Shown: positions 26,167-35,716, counted from the first letter of the stretch. The stretch: 64,000 bases of DNA from Deltaproteobacteria bacterium (GCA_018436855.1 JAHDKO010000050.1:62001-126000), one strand, 5' to 3'. Numbers and translations: made by a program. The notes: generated by a model from the sequence alone, not told the origin.

Positions 26167-26901
26167 ATGAAAAAGACAATATTCATGATGCTCTGCGCAG
26201 GATTGCTCATGGCCGGTGCCCCGGGATGTGACGACGATGACGATGACGATATCGTGGGGGAAGAAGTGTTCGAATCCGATCTCAGGGTGATCCATGCCGG
26301 TATCGGTGAACCGCAGGTCGATGTCTATCTGAACGATACCCTGACAATCGAGGCCCTGGATTATGGAGAGAGCTCGGGATACGAGATCGTGCCCGCCGAT
26401 GTGTATGCTATCGAGGTGACCCCTGCCGGAAACACCGATCCGGTTGTCGCTCTCGAAGAGCATGTCCTCGAACCGGGTGGAGAGACGACACTCTTCGTCA
26501 TGGGCCCTCCGGCAAATTTCCGGCCGGTCGTGGTGGTCGGCTCCCTGGACCCGGCAGCACAGAGGGCGTTCGTCCGTTTCGTGCACGCGGCTCCCGACGC
26601 ACCTGCAGTGGATGTCGGGACTGGCTCGGGAGCCCTCGTATTCGGGGGGGTCTCCTTCGGAGAGGTCACGGATTATATCGAGCTCGAACCGGGAGGTTAT
26701 GTCTTCGTGATCACGCAGACAGGGGACCCGGAATCAGTGACGATTTTCGAGGAGGCGGAGATCGAGGCCGGGAACGTGTATTCCTTTGCGGTGCTGGGAA
26801 CGCTGACCCCCGGGGACGGATATAATCTCATGGGGCGGGTCTATGTGGACAATGACGGAGGCGATGCCTTTGCGGACCTTATCCCGGAAATACCGCAGTA
26901 G
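26167..26901 (+). CDS. DUF4397 domain lipoprotein (second of tandem pair)
   Basis: 244 aa, same length and layout as its neighbour: signal peptide ending in a probable lipobox Cys21 (AGAPGC), then seven consecutive aspartates, then two DUF4397 repeats (VIHAGIGEPQVDVYLND and VRFVHAAPDAPAVDVG). The acidic linker just after the lipid anchor is a natural extended spacer. The sequence around the start (gaggaggtcgttatga) is identical to that of the first copy. The 160-base gap between the two shows no other gene. Function unknown; outer-membrane attached. Confidence 0.85.
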   Translation: MKKTIFMMLCAGLLMAGAPGCDDDDDDDIVGEEVFESDLRVIHAGIGEPQVDVYLNDTLTIEALDYGESSGYEIVPADVYAIEVTPAGNTDPVVALEEHVLEPGGETTLFVMGPPANFRPVVVVGSLDPAAQRAFVRFVHAAPDAPAVDVGTGSGALVFGGVSFGEVTDYIELEPGGYVFVITQTGDPESVTIFEEAEIEAGNVYSFAVLGTLTPGDGYNLMGRVYVDNDGGDAFADLIPEIPQ

Positions 26902-27017
26902 TCTCTGACCGGGGGTCCCTGAAAAGTCAGGGCGACAAGCTCTTCTTGCTTTGCTTTGAAAGAATGATGTATGTGCTTGTTCTAATCCGAGAAACACGTG
27001 AGGACCAGAGACCTAAA

Positions 27018-27791
27018 ATGAGCTTCCATATCCCTGTAAAAGGCAATGACAGGCTTCAGAAGGTGCTCGAGAACATCGGTGACGACGCCGAGTTGATCCA
27101 GCTCTGGAAGTGCGCCAACATGAACGCCGTGGACCGCAGCGGCATCAACGACCATGGCGAGATCCACATCCGGATCGCCTCGAATGCGGCCTTGAGGATC
27201 CTGCGCCTCCTGGTCAGGGGCGGTGTGGTTCCCTCTGTGGTGAAGGACTACGGCCTGGAGGCCGAAGATGCCGAGGTGGTCGTGGTCCTTGCGGCCTGTC
27301 TTCACGATATCGGCATCGCGGTTCACCGGCACGACCATGAACGGCACAGCATCGTTCTTGCCTACCCGAAATCCCGGCAGCTCCTTGCGGGGGTGTATGA
27401 AGAGCCCGCGCTGACCATCCTGACGGCCGAGGTGATGCATGCCATTGTTGCGCACAATGCCAAGGAGGCCTGTCTGACCATAGAGGCAGGGGTTCTGAAG
27501 GTGGCCGATGCGCTGGACATGTCGCAGGGCAGGTCGCGTATCCCGTTCGAGGCGGGGAAGGTGAACATCCATTCGATCTCGGCACGGGCCGTGGAAAACG
27601 TCGATATCGAGCCCGGAGAAGAACGGCCGGTCAGGATCGTGATCACCCTGGCCAATTCCGCGGGGATCTACCAGGTGGACGAGCTTCTGCGCCACAAGCT
27701 GCAGAACTCTTCCATCGCCGGACATGTGGAGGTAATCGCCCGGATCGAGGGAGAGATGGAGCGCCGGATCGTGGAGGACTACCGGCTTTAG
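27018..27791 (+). CDS. HD-domain phosphohydrolase-like protein
   Basis: 257 aa, started at the internal ATG after which the family-like sequence begins. The HD metal site can be traced: His46/His50 (NDHGEIH), the HD pair His96-Asp97 (CLHDIG), the histidines of VHRHDHERH, His141 and His146, and the late Asp164 (VADALD). These proteins hydrolyse phosphate esters or nucleotides through two metal ions. The C-terminal 80 residues form a separate small alpha/beta domain (ARAVENVDIEPGEERPVRIVI). It resembles the conserved COG3294 group, whose substrate is not known. Confidence 0.8.
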   Translation: MSFHIPVKGNDRLQKVLENIGDDAELIQLWKCANMNAVDRSGINDHGEIHIRIASNAALRILRLLVRGGVVPSVVKDYGLEAEDAEVVVVLAACLHDIGIAVHRHDHERHSIVLAYPKSRQLLAGVYEEPALTILTAEVMHAIVAHNAKEACLTIEAGVLKVADALDMSQGRSRIPFEAGKVNIHSISARAVENVDIEPGEERPVRIVITLANSAGIYQVDELLRHKLQNSSIAGHVEVIARIEGEMERRIVEDYRL

Positions 27792-27958
27792 CAGGGAAAC
27801 ACGGGATCAAAAGCGCGGCGGACGACCGGCCCGCCCGCCGGCGGGGAATGGGGCCGTCATGACGGACGAGCTCTTCCGGCCTTCGGCGGTCCCTGCGATA
27901 AGGGGAAAAGGGCAGCTCCCGGGGCGTAAGCGGGAAGCACATAAGGAGTGAATGTCTG

Positions 27959-28258
27959 GTGAAATTTCTCACAGGGGCACAGCGGAAGTATTTGCGGGGC
28001 AAGGCGCACAGCCTGAGCCCCGTGGTTCAGGTGGGCAAGCAGGGGATCACCCCCGATCTGATAAAGGCCGTGAACGAGGCCCTGGATTTCCACGAGCTCA
28101 TCAAGGTCAAGTTCGTCGACTTCAAGGAGGAGCGCAAGGATCTCTCCCGGGAGATCGCCGAACGCACGTCCAGCGAGGCGGTCGGCCTCATCGGCAACGT
28201 CGCGATTCTCTACCGGCAGCAACCGGACGAGCAGAAGCGGAAGATACCCCTTCCGTAA
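27959..28258 (+). CDS. yhbY: YhbY/CRS1 (CRM) family RNA-binding protein
   Basis: 99 aa, one CRM domain: LTGAQRKYLRGKAHSLSPVVQVGKQGIT with the GKxG RNA-binding loop, then the helix ending RTSSEAVGLIGNVAILYR. In E. coli YhbY associates with pre-50S ribosomal subunits, so a role in ribosome assembly is likely. The start is GTG at 27959 with AAGGAG upstream; a nearby ATG at 27953 is in another frame and gives a non-conserved product. Confidence 0.92.
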   Translation: MKFLTGAQRKYLRGKAHSLSPVVQVGKQGITPDLIKAVNEALDFHELIKVKFVDFKEERKDLSREIAERTSSEAVGLIGNVAILYRQQPDEQKRKIPLP

Positions 28259-28370
28259 GCAGCCGCTCAGTCCTGTCATCCGGTTCGCGCGCATTCTGTC
28301 CGGAATCCCAAAGGGCGGGGCCTTTTGCGCATAGGACAGGGAAGCGCGACCGCATCACCCGGTGATCAAG

Positions 28371-30902
28371 TCACTGAGCATCGATCATCCTGCGGACGCT
28401 TTCCAGGAGCTCGGGACGGCTGAACGGCTTCATGAGAAGGTTGAACCCTGAATCCAGGATGCCCTGATCGACGATGACGTCGTAGGTATGGCCGGATATG
28501 AACAGCACCTTCAGCCCCGGGAGGATCTCTTTCATGCGTTCGGCAAGCACGCGGCCGTTCATGCCGGGCATGATGACGTCCGTGACCAGAAGGTCGATGC
28601 CGCCGCCCGTGCTCCTTGCAAGCTCGACGGCCTCCCTGCCGTCGGCGGCAGCAATGACGCGGTATCCCTTCGATTCGAGGATCTCAGTGCTGAGCCGGCG
28701 CACATTCTCGTCGTCCTCGCACAGCAGGATGGTTTCGCTTCCCCCGGGGATTTCTTTTTTATCGGGCGCGGGCGGCTTGGTGACAATCCCGGAGGATGAT
28801 GCAGGAAAATAGATCCTGAATGTCGTGCCCTGGTGAGGCCGGCTAGAGACCGTGATATGACCGCCCGACTGCTTGACGATGCCGTAGACGCTTGATAGGC
28901 CCAGGCCGGTGCCCCTGCCGCGCTCTTTGGTGGTGAAGAACGGATCGAAGATGCGCGCCATAGTGGGGGCATCCATGCCGTGCCCCGTATCGCTGACCGT
29001 GAGCAGGACGTGGGGCCCGGTGCGGGCCTCCGGGTGATTCGCCACGTGGGCCTCGTCGAGAACGGTATTGGAGAGCTCGATGTCGATCCTGCCGCCCTCG
29101 GGCATGGCATCGCGTGCGTTGACCACGAGATTCAGGACGACCTGCTCGATCTGGTTGGCATGGGCGAGGATCGGATATACCCCCTCGCCCGAGGTGATGT
29201 TCAGGAGAATATTCTCCGTGATCAGCCTTTGCAGCATCTCCTTCATCCCGGAGAGGACCTCGGAGGGATTCAGGACCTCGGGCTTGACCATTTCCCGGCG
29301 GCTGAAGATCAACAGCTGCTGGACAAGGGCCGCGGCCCGCTGCGCCGAGTTCCGGATTTCCATGATCTCCCGGGCGAGCTTTTCATCCGGTGCCCCCCGG
29401 CTTTTCTGGGACTCCAGCGCAAGCTCGGTGTACCCGAGGATGGCCGTGAGGATATTGTTGAAATCATGGGCCACGCCCCCCGCCATATTGCCGATAGCCT
29501 CCATCTTCTGGGCCTGGAGGAGCTGTGCCTCGAGCCGGTCTTTTTCCTCCTCGGCCCGCTTGCGCTCGGTGATGTCGTTGACCACGCTCAGGATGCAGGG
29601 CTCTCCTTTCAGGGTGATGGGAGTCGCCGAAAACAGGCCCACAGCACTTTGTCCGGATTTGTTTCTCAGGTTGATCTCGATGTTCTGGACCTGTCCTTGA
29701 CGGTTCATCCTGTCCACGATGCGCCGGCGATCGTCCGGGTCTGCGTAAAAGCCCAGGTCGCGGGAGGAACGGCCGAGAACTTCATCCCGGGTATACCCGG
29801 ATATGCGCTCGAACGCCCTGTTGACCTCCAGGAATCTTCCGTCTACCGCTGAGGTGATGGTGACGATGGCCGGAGACTCCCGGAACAGGGTCTTCAGGTG
29901 CTCCTCCGACTCCTTCAGCTCCCGGGTCCGCTGATCGACCCGCTGTTTGAGCGACCACGACCACAGCAGGATGGCCCCGATCAGGGCGATCAGGAAGACC
30001 AGGGGCATAGCCAGGAACTTCACCGACTCTTCCCACCATCTGGTCTGCTCATACACCCCGAACCAGGCATCGTGTATCTGCTTGTATCTGCCGGTGGACT
30101 TGATGATGTTGAGCCCTTCGTTCAACTGATGGAGCAGTTCCCGGTTCCCTTCCGCCACTGCGAAGCAGTATTCTCTCGGAGGGATGTCGGCGGCTACGCT
30201 CTCCAGATTGTCGAGCCGGTATTGAGCGGCGATGTACAGGCCCTGCATCTTCGACGAGAGCAGCGCCCCGTCGTGACGCCCCGAAGCGAGCAGCCGCAGC
30301 GCCTGCGAAGGATCCCTGACAGGGATGATATGCGGCGTCAGCCCGGTCTTTTTCAGGTAATCGTGCATGATATCGTCCTGCTGGACGATGATCTGCCGGC
30401 CCTGGAGCTCTTCAAGAGAGCGGATCGACGAACCCTGGCGCACGAACAGGCCAGGGGTAACCAGCGTATGGGGTACGGAGAAATCGGCGTGATCGTCTCT
30501 TTCCGGTGAGTAGTACATGCCGGCGAGGACGTCCGCCTGTCCCGTTTCCAGACGGCTTCTGACCCGGTTCCACGGACCAAGATCGATCCGTATGGAAAGA
30601 TCCATGACCTCGGCCACGGCCCGGATGAGATCGATATTGAAGCCCGAGGGCACGCCGTCGTCCAGATACTCGTAGGGGGGATAATCCATATCGCCGCTCA
30701 CCTCGAGAACGGGGACACCGGCCCTGGCAGCGTGGGAACCGTCTGCCGGAGGGGAATGTTTATCGGGACTGACCGGCAGGGCACTGCCTGAAGACCAGAG
30801 GAGAAAAACAGCCGCGACAAGCACCGCGATTCCCGGCACGAACGAAAACATCCTCAGGCGAGCGAGCAAGCGGTTGAGCGCGCATTTCACGAACATTCTC
30901 AT
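28371..30902 (-). CDS. Hybrid sensor histidine kinase with periplasmic solute-binding sensor domain
   Basis: 843 aa. Order: signal anchor (about 20-40), periplasmic binding-protein domain (about 65-285, SBP_bac_3 type, DMDYPPYEYLDDGVPSGFNIDL), membrane helix (297-317), PAS domain (335-447), HisKA with phosphoacceptor His479 in VAHDFNNILTAI, HATPase (NARDAMPEGG, DTGHGM, GTGLGLSSVYG), and a C-terminal receiver with Asp775 (LLVTDVIMPGMNG). It probably senses an amino-acid-like solute in the periplasm and signals by phosphorelay. No output regulator or histidine phosphotransfer gene lies beside it, so its partners are elsewhere. It ends 112 bases after the convergent yhbY gene. Confidence 0.92.
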   Translation of the reverse strand: MRMFVKCALNRLLARLRMFSFVPGIAVLVAAVFLLWSSGSALPVSPDKHSPPADGSHAARAGVPVLEVSGDMDYPPYEYLDDGVPSGFNIDLIRAVAEVMDLSIRIDLGPWNRVRSRLETGQADVLAGMYYSPERDDHADFSVPHTLVTPGLFVRQGSSIRSLEELQGRQIIVQQDDIMHDYLKKTGLTPHIIPVRDPSQALRLLASGRHDGALLSSKMQGLYIAAQYRLDNLESVAADIPPREYCFAVAEGNRELLHQLNEGLNIIKSTGRYKQIHDAWFGVYEQTRWWEESVKFLAMPLVFLIALIGAILLWSWSLKQRVDQRTRELKESEEHLKTLFRESPAIVTITSAVDGRFLEVNRAFERISGYTRDEVLGRSSRDLGFYADPDDRRRIVDRMNRQGQVQNIEINLRNKSGQSAVGLFSATPITLKGEPCILSVVNDITERKRAEEEKDRLEAQLLQAQKMEAIGNMAGGVAHDFNNILTAILGYTELALESQKSRGAPDEKLAREIMEIRNSAQRAAALVQQLLIFSRREMVKPEVLNPSEVLSGMKEMLQRLITENILLNITSGEGVYPILAHANQIEQVVLNLVVNARDAMPEGGRIDIELSNTVLDEAHVANHPEARTGPHVLLTVSDTGHGMDAPTMARIFDPFFTTKERGRGTGLGLSSVYGIVKQSGGHITVSSRPHQGTTFRIYFPASSSGIVTKPPAPDKKEIPGGSETILLCEDDENVRRLSTEILESKGYRVIAAADGREAVELARSTGGGIDLLVTDVIMPGMNGRVLAERMKEILPGLKVLFISGHTYDVIVDQGILDSGFNLLMKPFSRPELLESVRRMIDAQ

Positions 30903-31130
30903 CCCAGCACTGTATTTCCCGATGACGATGGATGAGAAAAACTATACTATACCGCTTGCGATCATACAACATGGAGAATGTCCGCGGGACGCATCTGCGG
31001 ATATCCGCCCGAGGCTCTCCATGCGGCATGGGGTCCGGGACAGGGTTTCACCCGGTGCGGAATCCTTCTGAGGGCGGGGCTCGTCTCGCGGGGGTGTCTC
31101 GCAGGTGGCGGAAAAAGAACCCCCCAGAGG

Positions 31131-32324
31131 TTATTTCCCGAGCCAGTAGCTTCTCTGCTCCTTGGAGAACACCGATCCGGTGGGCTCTTCGGCGCCCTTG
31201 AAGCCTTCTTTCTGGTGCTCGCGCTCCGATCTGCTGAGCTTTTTGCCCATCTCCGCATACATGGCTTCCTCGGGAATGGTCCGGGGGAAAAAGCTTTTGA
31301 CAATGCCGAGCGATTCGTTGGTCTTCGCTACGGAGACCCTCCAGTCCTTTTCGAGCCCGGTGAGGGACCTGACCGCGTCCACGCTTTCGGGCACCACGAT
31401 GGCCTCGTTGTGGACCTGGAAGGTCATGTAGACCTCCCGGTTATCCGTGGAGAGCGCGTCCTCCCAGATCGCAACCTCCCACATGTCGTTGCGCGGCCTC
31501 TTCATATCCCTCATGAGTTCGATGACCGAGTTCAGCGCCACAATACCGTTTCCCGCGCTGACGAACACCACCCGCGGCTCTTCCCACAGCGCGTGGATGA
31601 GCTCGTCCATGCCCACCCTTCGGGTGGTCTCGACCATGGCATAGTGGAGATGGCTCAGATTGAACGGCCCTGCACCCGCCATGGTGGTGATGTCGAGGTC
31701 CGGGATCACGGTCTTTGCATCAGGGCCCTGATGACTCGGGACCTTGGTCTCCGGGATCGCGGTGTTGATCATGCCCGTATCATGCGACTCCCAGGGGTCG
31801 GTGCTCCTGCGCAGGAGCACCGCGCGCACACGATCGACCCACCCCTTCCTCAGCAGGGCGTGCGAGATCCTGCACAGGGCGGTGGTGTTGCAGGACACCA
31901 CCCGGGTGAAATCCCTGTTGAAGGCGCCCTCGTAGTTCACCTGTGCCACGAAGGAGTATCCGGCGAGGGAATGCTTTTCTCCTCCCTGGAAAATGCCCTT
32001 GACCCCGGCCTCCTTATACTTGTCCCGGTTTCGTGCCCCGATGCCTTTGGGCGTGCAGTCCACCACGATCTCCGCATGTTTGAGCAGGTCGTCCAGGTCG
32101 CCCTCGACCGGGATGCGCGCATCCTCCATTTCCGCGCGTTTTTCCGGGGCCGAGGCATACACCGGATACCCTCTTTCGACCGCGACCCTGATGCGGTAGT
32201 CGGTCGATACATCGGCCACCCCCACCAGTTCCATGTCGTCCTGCAGGGCAATGGCGTCCGCCACCCGTTTGCCGATCACTCCATAACCGTTTACCGCCAC
32301 CCGTGCTTTTGTGCCTGTAACCAT
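31131..32324 (-). CDS. gap: Type II (archaeal-type) glyceraldehyde-3-phosphate dehydrogenase
   Basis: 397 aa. Unlike ordinary bacterial GapA, this is the archaeal type II form: VNGYGVIGKRVADAI for NAD(P), VVDCTPKGIGARN, the catalytic Cys145 in VVSCNTTALCR, and DPWESHDTGMINTAIPETKVPSHQGPD split over the usual insert. It should oxidise glyceraldehyde-3-phosphate to 1,3-bisphosphoglycerate. The archaeal enzymes are about 340 aa; here some 50 extra residues follow the normal end (after KTNESLGIVK), charged and ending YWLGK. It is monocistronic, with a 366-base upstream region. It may have been gained from archaea or a lineage sharing that form. Confidence 0.92.
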   Translation of the reverse strand: MVTGTKARVAVNGYGVIGKRVADAIALQDDMELVGVADVSTDYRIRVAVERGYPVYASAPEKRAEMEDARIPVEGDLDDLLKHAEIVVDCTPKGIGARNRDKYKEAGVKGIFQGGEKHSLAGYSFVAQVNYEGAFNRDFTRVVSCNTTALCRISHALLRKGWVDRVRAVLLRRSTDPWESHDTGMINTAIPETKVPSHQGPDAKTVIPDLDITTMAGAGPFNLSHLHYAMVETTRRVGMDELIHALWEEPRVVFVSAGNGIVALNSVIELMRDMKRPRNDMWEVAIWEDALSTDNREVYMTFQVHNEAIVVPESVDAVRSLTGLEKDWRVSVAKTNESLGIVKSFFPRTIPEEAMYAEMGKKLSRSEREHQKEGFKGAEEPTGSVFSKEQRSYWLGK

Positions 32325-32690
32325 ATGGTTCTCCTCTTTTGCGTGTGGTTCGTGTCCCTGTTTTTTCTGTCTGCGCCCTCGCCGGTCTCACGATGTGCCG
32401 GTAGGCGAGATCGTGTCTTGAAAAAAATCCATGGTCGGATGAGCGAAAAGAGGGCTCGAACCCGGCTAAAAGCTCCTGATTTTTTTATTTATACAAATCT
32501 CCACCCGCCGCCTCGTTCGAAACAGCGGAAGATTTGGTGTGACCGTTCTGTGTTACTATATGTTGTAATATGCCCCCTGAGTTCAGAATCAACGGTTCCC
32601 AGGGGCCTTGGAGACCGCGGGCGGCAAGGCCTTTAAGAGGTGCAGGGTGAGGAAGGTGATCATCGGCTCCCTCCGGCCCTTGGATGAACA

Positions 32691-33239
32691 GTGAAAGAGA
32701 AGAATATCTACAGAAACCCGGAGCTGGGATTCTCGATCGAAAAGCCTCACGACTGGGTGTTCATGCCCTCGTCCTGGGTGCTGAATCTGAAGGACAAGGC
32801 CGATCCGTTCTACAGGGAGCTCGACGAGAGGATACGGTACGCCCGGCTTCCCTTCGTGTACTTCCACTATGACCACGGGATCTCCGATATCGTCATCCCC
32901 ACCGTGCAGGTGATGTACCGCACGACCCACGGTACGAGTGCCCTGGACCGTTCGACCATCCTCGGGATGCAGCTCGTTCAGCTTCAGGTCGTTCTCGAGG
33001 ACTACTGCCTGGTGGAGGCCACATCGGACGGTGTCATATCGGAGAGGCCGGCCAACATCATCAAATCGACACACACCGTGAATAACCAGAATGGTCAGGC
33101 CATGGACTGCCTGTCCCGCTGTTATGTGATATTCACCGAAGGAGCCATGTTCGTGGTGGTGATGTCCGGCCCGGTCGAGGGCTCTTACCGCTGCGACCGG
33201 GAGTTCGGTGAAATCCTGAGATCCATCCGGATCGGCTGA
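32691..33239 (+). CDS. Hypothetical protein with PsbP/DUF1795-like N-terminus
   Basis: 182 aa, no signal peptide or membrane segment. The opening (YRNPELGFSIEKPHDWVFMPSSW) resembles proteins of the PsbP/DcrB-like fold, where this segment forms the first beta strands; the remainder alternates strands and ends in a helix (DREFGEILRSIRIG) that fits that fold. GTG start; the ribosome site is weak. An ATG seven bases earlier is in a different frame. Stands alone between type II GAPDH (divergent) and an outer-membrane protein gene. Function unknown. Confidence 0.75.
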   Translation: MKEKNIYRNPELGFSIEKPHDWVFMPSSWVLNLKDKADPFYRELDERIRYARLPFVYFHYDHGISDIVIPTVQVMYRTTHGTSALDRSTILGMQLVQLQVVLEDYCLVEATSDGVISERPANIIKSTHTVNNQNGQAMDCLSRCYVIFTEGAMFVVVMSGPVEGSYRCDREFGEILRSIRIG

Positions 33240-33471
33240 TCATTAGAGGATGATACCTCATGCACCCTGTTTCCGAGATGTTCCGGCCCGCCCCGGTCAG
33301 CCCCGTGAACGAGCCCGTCCGGCCGGCGTCCCGCGAGGTCCGGCGGCTCTCCTGCTGATAAAAGGGGCTGTTCCTGCAGGGGAGAGGCGGTTTTTTCCCA
33401 GGTTTGCGCCCTTGATTCTTCCGGGATAAGTGAGACAATATGAGTTACAGGGGCAAAGAGAGGTTTTATTG

Positions 33472-34101
33472 ATGAAGCCGGTATGGATAGTCGCTGCAGC
33501 TCTGTTTCTCGCGGTCGCTCCCCTGAAGCTCTGCCACGCCGTTGGGCTGGAGCTCACGCCTCTGGTGGGCTATACCTTCGGGGGCTCGTTCGAGGAGAGC
33601 TATTCGGGCACCGACCTGGACCTGGACGAGGGCGTCAGCCTGGGGGCGGCGCTCGATTTCCCGCTGGGCCAGGGAAGGCAGGTGGAGCTCTACTACAGCC
33701 GCCAGCCCACCGAGCTCCAGGCCGACGGAGCCCTTCTCTCCGAAGAGGTGCTGTTCGACCTCGACGTGCACTACATCCACATCGGCGGCACCTATACCTG
33801 GCACGATGAAGGGCGGGTGCGCCCCTTCGTCGTCGGGACCCTGGGCGTTACCCATCTCGATCCCGAGCCTTCGGGCCTCGACTCGCGGACCCGGTTTTCC
33901 CTCGGACTCGGCGGCGGGGCGCGTGCGTTCGTCACCGAGCGTTTCGGTCTGCGGTTCGAAGGGAGAGGGTTCGTCACCCTGCTCGACGACGACGGCGGCG
34001 GCACGGTCATCTTCAGCGATCCGGGCGGTCTCTCGGTCGCGGTGTCTTCGGACTTTTTTGCCCAGTTCGTGTTCAATGCAGGGGTGTTCTTCCGATTCTG
34101 A
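33472..34101 (+). CDS. Small outer-membrane beta-barrel protein
   Basis: 209 aa. Signal peptide ending near CHA-VG, then eight or so alternating amphipathic strands separated by short turns (ELTPLVGYTFGG, VSLGAALDFPLG, QVELYYS, VHYIHIGGTYTW, VRPFVVGTLGVTHL, and others) and a terminal aromatic strand (NAGVFFRF) as required by the BAM machinery. This is the OmpA/OmpW-like eight-stranded pattern. The start at 33472 is the ATG immediately before the signal peptide; the frame runs open upstream but that part is not a signal sequence. Ligand unknown. Confidence 0.8.
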   Translation: MKPVWIVAAALFLAVAPLKLCHAVGLELTPLVGYTFGGSFEESYSGTDLDLDEGVSLGAALDFPLGQGRQVELYYSRQPTELQADGALLSEEVLFDLDVHYIHIGGTYTWHDEGRVRPFVVGTLGVTHLDPEPSGLDSRTRFSLGLGGGARAFVTERFGLRFEGRGFVTLLDDDGGGTVIFSDPGGLSVAVSSDFFAQFVFNAGVFFRF

Positions 34102-34167
34102 TCATTTAGACCTCTTGAAAAACACCTGCAGATACTGCTTCCGCTGAAGAAAAGGTCTGGTTTCCCT

Positions 34168-34196
34168 TTCGACCTGTGCCGGATTTGAGGTACAAT
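34168..34196 (+). promoter_or_regulatory. Promoter for the DUF4139 gene
   Basis: TTCGAC (34168-34173), a 17-base spacer, then TACAAT (34191-34196). A start near 34203 gives a leader of about 30 bases containing the GGGAGGAG ribosome site of the gene at 34235. Confidence 0.5.
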
Positions 34197-34234
34197 CTCT
34201 CCCGGTTCATACATGGACAGGGAGGAGCTTGAGC

Positions 34235-35716
34235 ATGAAGAAGACGCTTCTGGTATTTCTGATCGTGGTTTTTCCGTTGGTTGCCGCCCGTGCCGAGGAT
34301 ATCCGGCGGGTGGTGCTGTACCAGGACATGGCCTTTCTCACCCTGGAGCGCCCTGCCCTGGACGGCCGTCTCGTGATCGAGTGCCCGCCCGAGCTGATCC
34401 CTGATTCCGTCACCGTGGCTCCGGTGCGGGGAGGGGGCATCAGGTCCATGAGCGTCGAGCCCAGGCGCCTCACCTCGGGCAAGGTGGAGCGGCTCAAGAT
34501 CACGCTGGCTGAGAAACGGGCGGTCCTGGAAGAAAAGCGGATGCTCCGGAAGACCGTTGAGAGGCAGATCGAGCTGATCTTCGACGCGGCCGGGGTCAAG
34601 GACAGTGAAGCGCCGTTTTCACGGACCCATCTCGCGGATGCGCTGAACTTCATCGACGAAAGGGTGGAGGCCCTCAACAGAAGACACATCGGGCTGGGCC
34701 GCGAGATCGAGGAGCTCTCGATCGAGGTCAAGGATCTGGAAGCCCAGCTCGGCGCGGTCTCCCGCAGGCCGGGATACCTGATCACCGTGGAAACGGACCG
34801 CGACGGGGCATTCCGGGTGTCGTATGCCATCAGAGGCGGTTCCTGGAGCCCGGAGTATGCCGTGCACGCGGATCCTGCCCGGGGGATGATGAGGATCGAC
34901 GCGTCCGCGGTCATCCGGCAGACCACGGGTGCCGACTGGGAGGCCGAAGAGCTCCTGGTGGCCACGGGAAGGCCCGGCTTCGGCATCCAGGCCCCCGAGC
35001 CCGTTCCCTGGTATGTGGGCGTGCCGCGATACCGGGCCGACTCCCTGCAGAAAAAGACGGTCCCGATGTCCGCAGCGCCTGAAGGAGCAGCGATGGATCA
35101 GGAATTCGAGGCCGAGGTCAAGGCCACGTCGGCAAGCTATGTCATCGGAGCCGCACGGTCGGTGAGGCTGCCGGGTGACGGGACGCCCAGCACGGTCGTA
35201 CTCCAGAAAAAACAGATGCAGACCGCGTTCGCGAGGCTCACCTGCCCCCGGATCGACAGCGGGGTCTTCCTGAGGGCCGAGGCGGTCTGGGACGGCAACG
35301 CCCCTGTCCTTCCCGGGTCCTACAGCTCCTACGTGGACGGCGAGTTCATGGGCAGGGGAGTCCTCGGCCGGACTCAGCCCGGAGGAAAGATCACGGTGGA
35401 TCTGGGCAGGGACGAGGGGATCGCGGTGGAGCGAAAGGAGACGGTCTTCCACGAGAAGACCCTCACCGGCAAGGACAAGACCACCTACGCGTATACCGTC
35501 ACGATCAAAAACACCCGTGCTCACCCGGTTCAGGTCGCACTGAAGGACCAGATACCTGTCTCCAGGGACGAAGCGGTCCGGTCCGAGCTCGTCGAGGCCG
35601 TACCGGCGGCGGTTCCCGACAAGGACGGCTTCCTTCTCTGGGATATCGAATGCCCTCCTGGGGCGGAAGAGACTGTGAGCTTCTCGTTTCGCATCACGGG
35701 CATGCCGCCCTGGTGA
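34235..35716 (+). CDS. DUF4139 domain-containing exported protein (mucoidy-inhibitor-like)
   Basis: 493 aa. Signal peptide (residues about 4-22). An N-terminal domain with a short beta part (RRVVLYQDMAFLTLERPA) is followed by a coiled coil (KVERLKITLAEKRAVLEEKRMLRKTVERQIEL and a second helix about 140-175), then the DUF4139 domain (ITVETDRDGAFRVSYAIRGGSWSPEYAVHAD to the end) with the typical immunoglobulin-like C-terminal segment (TIKNTRAHPVQVALKDQIPVSRDE). Relatives include MuiA. The exact role is unknown; probably a periplasmic or surface adaptor. ATG at 34235 with GGGAGGAG before it. Confidence 0.82.
   Translation: MKKTLLVFLIVVFPLVAARAEDIRRVVLYQDMAFLTLERPALDGRLVIECPPELIPDSVTVAPVRGGGIRSMSVEPRRLTSGKVERLKITLAEKRAVLEEKRMLRKTVERQIELIFDAAGVKDSEAPFSRTHLADALNFIDERVEALNRRHIGLGREIEELSIEVKDLEAQLGAVSRRPGYLITVETDRDGAFRVSYAIRGGSWSPEYAVHADPARGMMRIDASAVIRQTTGADWEAEELLVATGRPGFGIQAPEPVPWYVGVPRYRADSLQKKTVPMSAAPEGAAMDQEFEAEVKATSASYVIGAARSVRLPGDGTPSTVVLQKKQMQTAFARLTCPRIDSGVFLRAEAVWDGNAPVLPGSYSSYVDGEFMGRGVLGRTQPGGKITVDLGRDEGIAVERKETVFHEKTLTGKDKTTYAYTVTIKNTRAHPVQVALKDQIPVSRDEAVRSELVEAVPAAVPDKDGFLLWDIECPPGAEETVSFSFRITGMPPW

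Noticed and set aside
27824-27845. GC-rich hairpin after the HD-domain gene as a terminator
   Set aside because: A CCCGCC/GGCGGG stem exists but no U-tract follows, and such stems arise by chance in GC-rich DNA.
30978-32636. 552-codon + strand frame opposite type II GAPDH
   Set aside because: Antisense to a gene with a clear catalytic site; no motifs of its own.
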